64,000 nt of DNA from DASPHG01 sp963849605. Its GTDB lineage: Bacteria > Actinomycetota > Thermoleophilia > Solirubrobacterales > Thermoleophilaceae. Under the pieces are notes generated by a model. That model saw nothing but the letters and a program-made list of their open reading frames with translations, was not told the DNA's origin and did not search any database. Positions within the stretch are counted from its first letter, which is position 1; each line of letters opens with the position of its first letter. Shown here piece by piece: positions 35,525-43,251 of this stretch. The position numbers and the translations under genes are program-made. The stretch lies in assembly GCA_963849605.1 (NCBI GenBank), contig CAWKHX010000002.1, positions 833,281-897,280 of the forward strand, written 5' to 3'.

Positions 35525-36130
35525 CTACGCGACGGCTTCGGCCCGCGCGTACTCCTGCTGGAGTCGGCGGCGGGCGCGAAACAGCGCGCTCTCGACTGCC
35601 GGGCGCGTCATGTCCATCTTCTTCGCGATCTCGCGGTAGGACAGGCCCTCGAGCTCGCGCAGCACCAGCACTCGGTGATGGTTCTGCGAGAGCCCGCCGA
35701 AGGCCACGCAAAGCTGGTCGAGGCGCTCCTTGTGGAGGAACGCGTTCTCCGGGCGCGAGTGCGCCACGCCGACGAGCCGCAGCTGGTCGGCCGGCCGCAA
35801 CGCGTCGTCCGCGTGGATCGAGACCTCCTCGGCGCGGCTCGTGCGCCTGTAGTGGTCGATCGCCGCGTTCTTCGCGATCTCGAAGATCCACGGCCGGAAC
35901 GTGATCGTCGCGTCGGTCGCCCGCAGGCGCCGGAGCGCGGACAGGAAGATCTCCTGGACGAGATCCTCGGCGCGGCCGCGGTCGCGCACGCGCGAGCCGA
36001 CAAACCGGGCGATCTGGGCGCTGTAGCGCCGGTAGAGCTGTTCGAAGGCGTGGTCGTTGCCACGCCGTACAGCCGCGATCAGCTGATCATCCGTCGCGGC
36101 ATCCCCCGCGGACGCCATCCGGCTCGTCAT
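35525..36130 (-). CDS. ECF-type RNA polymerase sigma factor
   Basis: 201 aa. Region 2 (about residues 22-90): FEQLYRRYSAQIARFVGSRV, DRGRAEDLVQEIFLSALRRL, RPWIFEIAKNAAIDHYRR. Region 4 (about 130-190): HHRVLVLRELEGLSYREIAK, MTRPAVESALFRARRRLQQE. No extra C-terminal domain. No obvious anti-sigma beside it. Its upstream region (36131-36248) contains a perfect 11-bp inverted repeat that could be an operator. Confidence 0.93.
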   Translation of the reverse strand: MTSRMASAGDAATDDQLIAAVRRGNDHAFEQLYRRYSAQIARFVGSRVRDRGRAEDLVQEIFLSALRRLRATDATITFRPWIFEIAKNAAIDHYRRTSRAEEVSIHADDALRPADQLRLVGVAHSRPENAFLHKERLDQLCVAFGGLSQNHHRVLVLRELEGLSYREIAKKMDMTRPAVESALFRARRRLQQEYARAEAVA

Positions 36131-36208
36131 CCCCCTGCTGCCTCCCGTCGGTTCCCCTACCTAATGGAATCGGCCGCGCCGTCCTCCGCTAGACGGCTCC
36201 CCCGACCG

Positions 36209-36236
36209 ACCGGCGGTACCCTAGCGTACCGCCGGT
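36209..36236. promoter_or_regulatory. Perfect 11-bp inverted repeat between sigma factor and nif3-like gene
   Basis: ACCGGCGGTAC (36209-36219) and GTACCGCCGGT (36226-36236) are exact reverse complements around the 6-nt CCTAGC. It ends 12 nt before the Nif3-like GTG and 79 nt upstream of the divergent ECF sigma start. It could be a protein-binding operator shared by both genes or a leader hairpin. No T-run follows. Confidence 0.6.
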
Positions 36237-36248
36237 AATGTTGCAACG

Positions 36249-37007
36249 GTGAACCGTCGCGACGAGCTGATCGCCTTCCTCGACGATCTGCTCGAGTCGC
36301 CGGGCCGCCCGGACTACGGCCCGAACGGCCTCCAGGTGCCCGGTGCCGAGGAGGTCGAGCTCGTGGTCACCGGCGTCTCAGCACACCGCGAGCTGTTCGA
36401 GCAGGCGGCCGCGGCCGGCGCCCAGCTCGTCCTCTGCCACCACGGGATCTTCTGGGGCGAGAGCGCGGGGCCGGTGACCGAGCAGCTCAAGGCGCGGCTC
36501 AAGCTCCTGTTCGACAACGACATGAGCCTCGCCGCCTACCACCTGCCGCTCGACGCCCATCCCGAGGTGGGGAACAACGCCCTGATCTGCGACGGCCTCG
36601 GCCTCGAGCGGGAGGCCGCATTCGGCGAGGCGAAGGGCGCGCCGGTCGGGTGGATCGGCGCGGCGCGCGAGCCGCTGTCGCTCGAGGCCTTGGTCGAGCG
36701 CAGCACCGCGCTGTTCGGATCGGAGCCGCTCGTGTTCGACTCCGGGCCCGCCGAGATCAGACGCGTGGGAATCCTCTCCGGCGGCGGCAGCTCGGCCCTG
36801 AGCGAGGCCATCTCGCTCGGCCTCGACGCCTTCGTGACCGGCGAGCCCACCGAGCACGTGATGGCGGACGCCCGCGAGGGCGGGATCCACTTCCTGGCGG
36901 GTGGCCACTACGCCAGCGAGACGTTCGGGGTCCGCCGCCTGGGCGAGCTGCTCGCCGAGAGCTTCGGCGTCGAGCACCGGTTCATCGAGGTTCCCAACCC
37001 CATTTGA
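36249..37007 (+). CDS. Nif3-like dinuclear metal protein (DUF34 family)
   Basis: 252 aa. LVLCHHGIFWG (HH metal ligands) and, near the C-terminus, FLAGGHYASETFGVRRLGE (H and E ligands) bind two metals. YGPNGLQVPG and YHLPLDAHPEVGNNA are family landmarks. This is the family annotated as GTP cyclohydrolase I type 2 or Nif3; the true activity is unsettled. GTG 36249 is the first codon after the palindrome and fits the family N-terminus. Confidence 0.92.
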   Translation: MNRRDELIAFLDDLLESPGRPDYGPNGLQVPGAEEVELVVTGVSAHRELFEQAAAAGAQLVLCHHGIFWGESAGPVTEQLKARLKLLFDNDMSLAAYHLPLDAHPEVGNNALICDGLGLEREAAFGEAKGAPVGWIGAAREPLSLEALVERSTALFGSEPLVFDSGPAEIRRVGILSGGGSSALSEAISLGLDAFVTGEPTEHVMADAREGGIHFLAGGHYASETFGVRRLGELLAESFGVEHRFIEVPNPI

Positions 37008-37092
37008 TGCAAATAGCGGGGAAACAGTTGCGCCGTCCGAGTCGAGGCGTAAAACTGATTGTGGACATCCGAAAGGGAGGAGAGAGAGATAC

Positions 37093-37269
37093 ATGGCGAT
37101 CCATTTGACCCCTACGGAGCTGGCACGCGAGGCAGGCATGCACAGGCGTGAAGTGATCATGAAGTGCATGGAGCTAGGGGTGCCGATCTTCCAGGGGCGG
37201 ATCGACAAGACGCTCTTCACCGAGTCTCTGAAGGACGCTCAGCGCCGCGCGGTACCCGCCAAGGCGTAG
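37093..37269 (+). CDS. Small protein (58 aa), possible helix-turn-helix
   Basis: ATG 37093 follows a purine-rich GAAAGGGAGG (37071-37080). The sequence LTPTELAREAGMHRREVIMK, CMELGVPIFQGRIDKTLF looks like a winged or IF2N-like three-helix unit: T-E-L-A-R-E-A-G-M-x-x-x-E-V is the first two helices of many HTH proteins. It probably binds DNA or RNA; no partner is shown. Between the Nif3-like gene and an acyl-CoA synthetase on the same strand. Confidence 0.65.
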   Translation: MAIHLTPTELAREAGMHRREVIMKCMELGVPIFQGRIDKTLFTESLKDAQRRAVPAKA

Positions 37270-37287
37270 CGCAAATAGACTCCATAT

Positions 37288-39057
37288 ATGGAAGTAGGAA
37301 CGGTCAGCGCCGCTGACGCGAGCACTGGCTCACAGACGATCGCCGACATCGTCAAGCTCGCCGCCAAGCGTTCGCCCGAGCGCCCTGCGCTCAAGCACAA
37401 GGTCGGCGACGAGTGGCGTGACATCAGCTACGCCGAGCTCGGTGAGACGGTCAAGGAGATCGCGCTCGGCCTCGTCGACCTGGGCATCGAGAAGGGTGAC
37501 CGGGTCTCGATCCTCAGCCACACTCGCCCGGAGTGGACCTTCGCGAACTTCGGCATCCTCGCCTCCGGCGCCGCCTCGGTCTCGATCTACCAGACGAACT
37601 CCCCGGAGGAGGTCCACTACGTGGCGGACCACTCCGAGTCGACGGCGATCTTTGCCGAGGACGCCGAGCAGCTCGAGAAGGTGCGCCAGATCCGCGGCGA
37701 CCTTCCGAGCCTCGAGCACGTAATCGCGTTCGAGTCGGACGGCAAGGACGACCACATCTCACTCGACGATCTGCGCGAGCGCGGCCGGCAGCACTCCGAC
37801 GACGAGTACGAGCAGCGGGTCGCCGACGTCACCCCGGACGACGTGTGCCTCTACATCTACACGTCGGGCACGACCGGGCCGCCGAAGGGCTGCATCCTCA
37901 CCCACGGCAACTATCGCCGCGTCACCGACATGACGCAGGAGATGGGCGTGCTCGGCTCCGACGAGCTCGTCTACCTCTTCCTCCCACTCGCGCACGCGTT
38001 CGCGGTGCTGATCCAGTTCGGCGCGATCGACCTGGGCTCGACGATCGCCTACTGGGAGAAGGACCCGCAGAAGATCGTGCCCAACCTGATGGAGGTCAAG
38101 CCGACCTACTTCCCATCGGTCCCGCGCATCTTCGAGAAGATCTACCAGCTGGCCACGAGCAACGCGCCCGACAAGGAGCAGCTCAAGCAGGCGGTGCAGC
38201 TTGGGCTCAAGGTGCGGCTCGCGCAGCAGCGAGGCGAGGAAGTCCCGGCCGAGCTGATGCAGAAGTTCGAGGAGGCCGACCAGGCGCTCTACCAGAACGT
38301 CCGCAACATCTTCGGCGGCCGCATCCGCCAGTGCGTCACCGGCGCCGCGCCGATCGCGCCGGAGATTCTCGAGTTCTTCTTCGCCTGCGGCGTGCCGGTC
38401 ATGGAGGGCTACGGGATGACGGAGACGTCCACGGTCGCCACCGGCCAGACGCCAGAGGACTTCCGCTTCGGCTCGATCGGCAAGCCGTTGCCGGGCGTCG
38501 AGATCAAGATCGCCGACGACGGGGAGATCCTGCTCCGCGGCGACAACATCTTCCAGGGCTACTACAAGAACGAGCAGGCCTCCAAGGAGGCGCTCGAGGG
38601 CGGCTGGTTGCACACCGGCGACCTCGGCCGCATCGACGAGGACGGCTTCGTCTACATCTCGGGCCGGAAGAAGGACATCATCATCACGGCGGGCGGCAAG
38701 AACATCACGCCGGCGAATCTCGAGAACGGGATCAAGCAGAACCCGAACGTCTCGCAGTGCGTGGTGGTGGGCGATCGGCGGCCGTACCTCGTCGCCCTGG
38801 TGACGCTCGATCCGGAGGTGGCCACGGAGGAGACGCCGGAGATCCGCGCGTCGATCCAGGAGACGATCGACGAGGTCAACTCGAAGGTCGGGCCGGTCGA
38901 GCAGATCAAGTACTTCGCGCTCCTCCCGCACGACCTCTCGCAGGAGACGGGTGAGCTGACACCGACGATGAAGGTGAAGCGCAACGTCGTGCACGAGAAG
39001 TACGCCGACGTGATCGACTCGCTCTACTCGCAGGGCCAGACGCGGCAAGCGGGATAG
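37288..39057 (+). CDS. Long-chain fatty-acid-CoA ligase
   Basis: 589 aa, FadD15/FACL type. YIYTSGTTGPPKGCILTHGN is the P-loop; GYGMTETSTV, GGWLHTGDLGRIDEDGFVYI and GRKKDIIITAGGKNITPANL follow; the C-terminal lysine lies in TPTMKVKRNVVHEKY. It activates long-chain fatty acids for lipid synthesis or beta-oxidation. It is 19 nt downstream of the small HTH-like gene, so likely the same transcript. Confidence 0.93.
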   Translation: MEVGTVSAADASTGSQTIADIVKLAAKRSPERPALKHKVGDEWRDISYAELGETVKEIALGLVDLGIEKGDRVSILSHTRPEWTFANFGILASGAASVSIYQTNSPEEVHYVADHSESTAIFAEDAEQLEKVRQIRGDLPSLEHVIAFESDGKDDHISLDDLRERGRQHSDDEYEQRVADVTPDDVCLYIYTSGTTGPPKGCILTHGNYRRVTDMTQEMGVLGSDELVYLFLPLAHAFAVLIQFGAIDLGSTIAYWEKDPQKIVPNLMEVKPTYFPSVPRIFEKIYQLATSNAPDKEQLKQAVQLGLKVRLAQQRGEEVPAELMQKFEEADQALYQNVRNIFGGRIRQCVTGAAPIAPEILEFFFACGVPVMEGYGMTETSTVATGQTPEDFRFGSIGKPLPGVEIKIADDGEILLRGDNIFQGYYKNEQASKEALEGGWLHTGDLGRIDEDGFVYISGRKKDIIITAGGKNITPANLENGIKQNPNVSQCVVVGDRRPYLVALVTLDPEVATEETPEIRASIQETIDEVNSKVGPVEQIKYFALLPHDLSQETGELTPTMKVKRNVVHEKYADVIDSLYSQGQTRQAG

Positions 39058-39089
39058 CGATCACCCCTCGCGGGGTAACCTCTTCTTGA

Positions 39090-39572
39090 ATGGCCAGTAA
39101 CGACCCGACGGATACGGGCGGGCTGTTCGTCGGGCGAAGACCCGGGACCGCGCCTCTCACGTACCGCGACCAGCCGGTGACGGCCGGCCAGGGCCGCCGC
39201 ACTGCGGACAAGTTCCTGTCCGGGCTCATCCTGGCGGCAGAGACCCTGCTGTGCCTGACCCTGTGGGGGCCGCAACCGGCGGCTTGGCTCTGGGTCGGCT
39301 CGCAGGTGGACTACAAGACCGACTCGGTGGCGCTCGGGATCGTCGTCGCCTTTGCGGGCATGCTCACGACGCTCTTCTTCACGCTGTCGGTCGCGCGCCG
39401 ACTCGACTACGCATGGAAGCTCACACGCCGGGCCGCGGGCTACGAGCAGAAGAAGGGCGCGCTCGAGTGGATCTTCGTGATCTCGCTCGCGATCGCGGGC
39501 TCGGCGTTCCTGATCTGGTTCCTCATCATCAACGGCCCCGGCTCGTCCGTCTTCTCCGGCCAGACCGCGTAG
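39090..39572 (+). CDS. Membrane protein with two to three TM helices
   Basis: 160 aa. A polar N-terminus, then hydrophobic stretches at about residues 44-58 (weak), 80-104 (VALGIVVAFAGMLTTLFFTL) and 127-147 (WIFVISLAIAGSAFLIWFLI). No known motif. It lies 33 nt after the acyl-CoA ligase and 10 nt before an aminotransferase, all on one strand. Function unknown. Confidence 0.65.
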   Translation: MASNDPTDTGGLFVGRRPGTAPLTYRDQPVTAGQGRRTADKFLSGLILAAETLLCLTLWGPQPAAWLWVGSQVDYKTDSVALGIVVAFAGMLTTLFFTLSVARRLDYAWKLTRRAAGYEQKKGALEWIFVISLAIAGSAFLIWFLIINGPGSSVFSGQTA

Positions 39573-39581
39573 TCCGCGGCC

Positions 39582-40694
39582 GTGGGACTCCTCGACTACT
39601 ACCGGCAGTTCGACGATATGGACCAGGAGGAGGTCAACCAGGGCCTGCGCGAGAGGCGGCAGCGCGAGAAGGAGATGGAGCTCCAGGTCGTCCCGAACCT
39701 CGACCTGTCGAGCACCGAGTGGCCTGACTTCCCGAACTCCGAGGTGATGAACGCGGCGATCTACGTCGCCCGCGGCCGCGTCAACGGCTACCCGGACCGG
39801 TTCTCGTCGGGCGTCCGGGCGATCCTCGCGGACCGCCACGGCCTCGACCCGGAGCAGATTGTCTTCGGGAACGGCGCTACCGACCTTCTCCAGGAGATCG
39901 CACATCTGCTGCTCGCGCCCGGCGATGAGCTGGTCACACACTGGCCGTCGTATCCGTTGTTCCCGCTGATGGCGGCGCGCGCCGGTGCGCGACCCGTCGC
40001 GGTAGATGCAACCGGCGGCTCAGCCGACCCCGAGGCGATGCTCGCGGCGGTGAACGACCGGACACGCGTCGTGGTCGTGTGCAACCCGAACGACCCGACG
40101 GGCGACTATCTGCCGTCCCAGTCGCTGCGGTGGCTCCTGTCAGAGCTGCCGGAGCATGTCCACGTGCTGCTCGACGAGGCGTACGTGCATTTCCAGGACA
40201 TCGAGCCGCTCGACACCTGCCTGTCGCTGGTCGGCGAATTCCCGCGGCTGTTCGTGTTCCGTACTTTCTCGAAGGTGTACGGGATGGCAGGGCTGCGCGC
40301 CGGCTACGTCGTGGGCTCGACCGAGGCGTCGCGCGAGCTCGAGGCGATCACACCACCGCTGGGCGTCAACGCCCTCACGCAGGTGGCCGTCGAGTACGCG
40401 ATCTCGCACGGCGACGGCGAGGTCGACCGGCGCCGCAACCTCGTGATCGAGCAGCGCAAGCGCGTGCTCGGCGCAATCCCCCGCCTCCCGGTGGACGCCC
40501 ACCCGAGCCAAGCCAACTTCGTCTGGCTCCGCGCTGGGGGCATGAGCGGCGCGATGCTCGCCTCGCGGCTCGAGAACGAGGGCGTGATCGTCTCGCCGGG
40601 CGGCCCGCTCGGAGCCGACGACCACGTGCGTGCGTCGATCCGCGGCGGAGCTGCGGCCGAGCGCCTTGTCGCCGCGCTCGAGAAGCTCGCCTAG
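39582..40694 (+). CDS. HisC-like class I/II aminotransferase
   Basis: 370 aa. FGNGATDLLQEIAHLL, CNPNDPTGDYLPS and FRTFSKVYGMAGLRAGY (PLP lysine in S-K-V-Y-G) are histidinol-phosphate-aminotransferase landmarks, and RASIRGG is the substrate-arginine segment. An extra ~50-residue N-terminus rich in Q, E and R precedes the HisC-like fold. No other histidine genes are nearby, so it may act on another amino acid, as threonine-phosphate decarboxylase (CobD-like) does. GTG start. Confidence 0.85.
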   Translation: MGLLDYYRQFDDMDQEEVNQGLRERRQREKEMELQVVPNLDLSSTEWPDFPNSEVMNAAIYVARGRVNGYPDRFSSGVRAILADRHGLDPEQIVFGNGATDLLQEIAHLLLAPGDELVTHWPSYPLFPLMAARAGARPVAVDATGGSADPEAMLAAVNDRTRVVVVCNPNDPTGDYLPSQSLRWLLSELPEHVHVLLDEAYVHFQDIEPLDTCLSLVGEFPRLFVFRTFSKVYGMAGLRAGYVVGSTEASRELEAITPPLGVNALTQVAVEYAISHGDGEVDRRRNLVIEQRKRVLGAIPRLPVDAHPSQANFVWLRAGGMSGAMLASRLENEGVIVSPGGPLGADDHVRASIRGGAAAERLVAALEKLA

Positions 40695-40716
40695 GATTCC
40701 CCCCAGGCTCCAGACC

Positions 40717-40935
40717 AGGAGTAACCTCACTGGTGGCCGGACCGATTGCCACCACACAGCGGGCGAGTCGGGACGGCCACTCGCGTGGCCGGGCCTCAAG
40801 CGAAAGACTGGCCCCGCAGCAATCCCGCGCGCCTCTGAGTCCGTTGCCTTCGCGCCGCCTCCGGCGCGTCCGCTGTGTTTGCTCTTGTGGGGCCGGGATT
40901 TATGGCCGCAGGGCCAGTTTCACGACCTTACTCCT
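40717..40935. ncRNA. Candidate structured RNA or short inverted-repeat element
   Basis: The convergent gap 40695-40972 contains nested perfect helices. Outer arms AGGAGTAA (40717-40724) and TTACTCCT (40928-40935). Hairpin GGTGGC/GCCACC (40732-40737/40748-40753). Hairpin CGGCCAC-TCGC-GTGGCCG (40774-40791). Long arm ACTGGCCC/GGGCCAGT (40807-40814/40911-40918) enclosing AATCCCG/CGGGATT (40821-40827/40894-40900) and tip CGCGCCG-CCTC-CGGCGCG (40851-40868). No coding frame looks real. No known RNA family recognised. Strand undetermined; a small non-autonomous element with terminal inverted repeats is the alternative. Confidence 0.5.
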
Positions 40936-40972
40936 CGCCGAGGGACAAAGCGAGTAGCTTCGCCAGTCGTTT

Positions 40973-41518
40973 CTAGGGCAACAGCCGCTCGATCGCGCGG
41001 CGGGCGCGCGCGAAGGCGTCCTCGGCCTCGAACAGCTGGTAGCTCGCGTTCGCGCCCTGGACGAGCGAGGACACCTCGAACACGAGCTGCTCCGGGTCCC
41101 GGGCGCCCGCCAGCTTCGCCTGCTTCGCGAGCTCCGCCAGCCACGCGCCCTGGCCGTCGCGCAGCCTGTCGCGCACGGGGCCGGGCCGGCCGTCGAACTC
41201 GGCCGAGGCCGCGGCGAAGAAGCAACCGCCGCCGAACACCTTGCGCTCGAGGTAGCCGACCCAGCTCTCGCAGTAGGCGCGCAGGCGCGGAGCGCCCTCG
41301 GGCTCGGCCAGAGCCGGCTCGACGACTTCGCGCACGAAGATCGCGCCGGCGGCGTCCACGGCGGCCAGCTGGAGCTCCTCCTTCGAGCCGAAGTGGCCGA
41401 ACAGGCCGCTCTTCGACAGCCCGAGCTCGGACGAGAGACGCCCGATCGTGAGGCCCTCGAGCCCCTCTTCGGAGGCGACCTCGACCGCGCGTTCGAGGAT
41501 GGCTTCCCTTCTGCTCAC
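40973..41518 (-). CDS. TetR family transcriptional regulator
   Basis: 181 aa from GTG 41518. N-terminal HTH: ILERAVEVASEEGLEGLTIG, RLSSELGLSKSGLFGHFGSK. The C-terminal ligand domain contains GGGCFFAAASAEFDGRPGPV, seen in the TetR_C type that senses small hydrophobic ligands. A perfect 12-bp palindrome lies 13 nt upstream, and a cupin gene is divergent: a typical autoregulated pair. Confidence 0.92.
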   Translation of the reverse strand: MSRREAILERAVEVASEEGLEGLTIGRLSSELGLSKSGLFGHFGSKEELQLAAVDAAGAIFVREVVEPALAEPEGAPRLRAYCESWVGYLERKVFGGGCFFAAASAEFDGRPGPVRDRLRDGQGAWLAELAKQAKLAGARDPEQLVFEVSSLVQGANASYQLFEAEDAFARARRAIERLLP

Positions 41519-41531
41519 GACCTGTATGCTA

Positions 41532-41543
41532 ACGAACGTTCGT
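41532..41543. promoter_or_regulatory. Palindromic operator ACGAACGTTCGT (likely TetR site)
   Basis: A perfect 12-bp palindrome in the 50-bp divergent region between the TetR gene and the cupin gene. ACGAACGTTCGT is close to the T-x-A-C-G-N2-C-G-T-x-A style of actinobacterial TetR operators. It would let the regulator repress both itself and the cupin. Assignment is by position; no binding data. Confidence 0.65.
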
Positions 41544-41568
41544 GCGGTAACTACGAAGGAGGCCCCGG

Positions 41569-41973
41569 GTGGCAGACGCGACGATCAAGCAGGTCGAGGA
41601 CATGGAGGCGATTTTCTACGGCTCCTTCAAGCGCGCCGGCGCGGAGCTGGAGGTGGGCGCCTTCGGCATGAACGTGATCGACTTCCCGCCCGAGTCGGGC
41701 GAGGGCGTTTATCCCGAACACGATCACGCGGATGTGGGCGAGGAGGAGGTCTATCTCGCCTGGCGGGGCTCGGGGACGCTCACGGTCGAGGGCGAGGAGA
41801 TCGCGCTCGATCAGGACACGATCGTCCGCGTGAGCCCCAGCACCAAGCGGAAGGTGCGTTCAGGGCCGGAGGGGCTGCGGCTGCTCGTGCTCGGTGGCGT
41901 CCCGGGCGAGCTCTATGAGCGCCGCGAGCGGTACGTCCTGGGCGCGCCCGACCCCGCGAAGCAGCAGGCCTAG
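41569..41973 (+). CDS. Cupin domain protein, putative TetR target
   Basis: 134 aa. EHDHADVGEEEVYLAWRGSG carries the first cupin motif (H-x-H, later Glu), and the second motif is VRVSPSTKRKVRSG, where the usual histidine is replaced, so metal binding may be partial. GTG 41569 with GAAGGAGG upstream. The C-terminus shares the CTAG stop overlap with the convergent patatin gene. Confidence 0.82.
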   Translation: MADATIKQVEDMEAIFYGSFKRAGAELEVGAFGMNVIDFPPESGEGVYPEHDHADVGEEEVYLAWRGSGTLTVEGEEIALDQDTIVRVSPSTKRKVRSGPEGLRLLVLGGVPGELYERRERYVLGAPDPAKQQA

Positions 41974-43250
41974 CCCTCTTCCGAAGCGGACTGCCGGAGC
42001 AACGCTCCGGTGGTCTGCTCGAGGACACGGCGCCAGGCGCGCGTCTTCTCGCGCTCGCGGTCCATGTGCTTGAGCACCTTCCGGACCCGCGTCGCGGAGA
42101 TATCGATGCCGTGCTTCGCGCAGATCGCGCGCAGCTCGTCGTACTCCTTGGCGAGGCGGAGCGTCACGGACTCGAACCCGTGCCGCGCGATCTCGAGCCG
42201 CTTCGTGTAGTTGAGGATGTTCGTGTGGAACATCAGCTCGTCGTTGGGCTCGGGCTCGATGAGGATGATGTCCACGCCGGGGTACTTCTCCTCCCAGTTG
42301 CGCACCGCCTCGTGGAGGCGCTGGTGCGCCAGCAGCTTGAACGCCTGGTAGCCGACCTGCGGGAAGCCCATGTCGGCCACGCGGCGGACCCGGCTCCCCC
42401 ACATCGTCGGGATCACCTTCTGGAAGTCATTCACGTAGGGCACGAGCGGGTTCACCACGATGATGAACTTCGCCCCCTGCTCGACCGCGACGTCGACGTT
42501 GGTCGTGGAACGGATGCCGCCGTCCACCAGGTGACGGCCCTTGATCTCGACCGGCTTGTAGACCATCGGCAGCGCCGTCGAGGCCGCGACCGCCTTCGAG
42601 ATCGGGACGTCGTCCCAGTCCTCGCCGCCGAGCACGATCCGCTCGCACGTGTCTAGGTCGGTCGTCGTCAGGAAGAGCTCGTTCTGGAGCAGACGGAAGT
42701 CGTTTGAACGGTCGGGGTCCGACAGGACGTCCTCGACGTACTTCTGGAGGCTGCTGCCGTCGTAGAGCCCGGGCGGCAGCCCCTCGGCGAGGCCGACCGC
42801 GAGGTCCATCACCGACACCTGTCCGATGTTCTGGAGCATCGTGCGCACCACGCCGAGGCTGCGCAGCGGCAGCAGCGCGAGCGCTCGCGCGAAGTCGAGG
42901 TAGTTCGGGCTCAGCAGTGTGCTGAGGTCGATGTCGCGGAACGGCGTCGGCACCTGCTGGTTGACAACCCGCATCATCTCCTCGGGCGTTACGCCGTTGG
43001 CGGTGAGGCTGGCGACGAAGGAACCCGCGCTCGTCCCTACATAGATGTCGAACTGGTTGACGGTCCGATTGACCGCCAGCAGGTCAAGCGCACGCAGTGC
43101 GCCGATCTCGTATACGCCGCCCGTGAAGCCGCCGCCGCCCAGCACCAGCGCTGTGCGTGACTGCCGCCGGCGCCGTTGCGTCGTCGTGCGCTGGGGTTGC
43201 GCCTTTCGACCGCTCTTCGGCGGTCGTTCGAGTTTTACTACCTTGGCCAT
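41970..43250 (-). CDS. Patatin-like phospholipase
   Basis: 426 aa from ATG 43250. TALVLGGGGFTGGVYEIGAL is the oxyanion loop; the nucleophile Ser is in VGTSAGSF; the catalytic Asp is in VDGGIRS (D-G-G). The N-terminus is highly basic and there is no signal peptide. It would hydrolyse lipid acyl esters on the cytoplasmic side. Divergent from the DD-carboxypeptidase with overlapping or touching start regions. Confidence 0.9.
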   Translation of the reverse strand: MAKVVKLERPPKSGRKAQPQRTTTQRRRRQSRTALVLGGGGFTGGVYEIGALRALDLLAVNRTVNQFDIYVGTSAGSFVASLTANGVTPEEMMRVVNQQVPTPFRDIDLSTLLSPNYLDFARALALLPLRSLGVVRTMLQNIGQVSVMDLAVGLAEGLPPGLYDGSSLQKYVEDVLSDPDRSNDFRLLQNELFLTTTDLDTCERIVLGGEDWDDVPISKAVAASTALPMVYKPVEIKGRHLVDGGIRSTTNVDVAVEQGAKFIIVVNPLVPYVNDFQKVIPTMWGSRVRRVADMGFPQVGYQAFKLLAHQRLHEAVRNWEEKYPGVDIILIEPEPNDELMFHTNILNYTKRLEIARHGFESVTLRLAKEYDELRAICAKHGIDISATRVRKVLKHMDREREKTRAWRRVLEQTTGALLRQSASEEG

Positions 43251-43251
43251 C

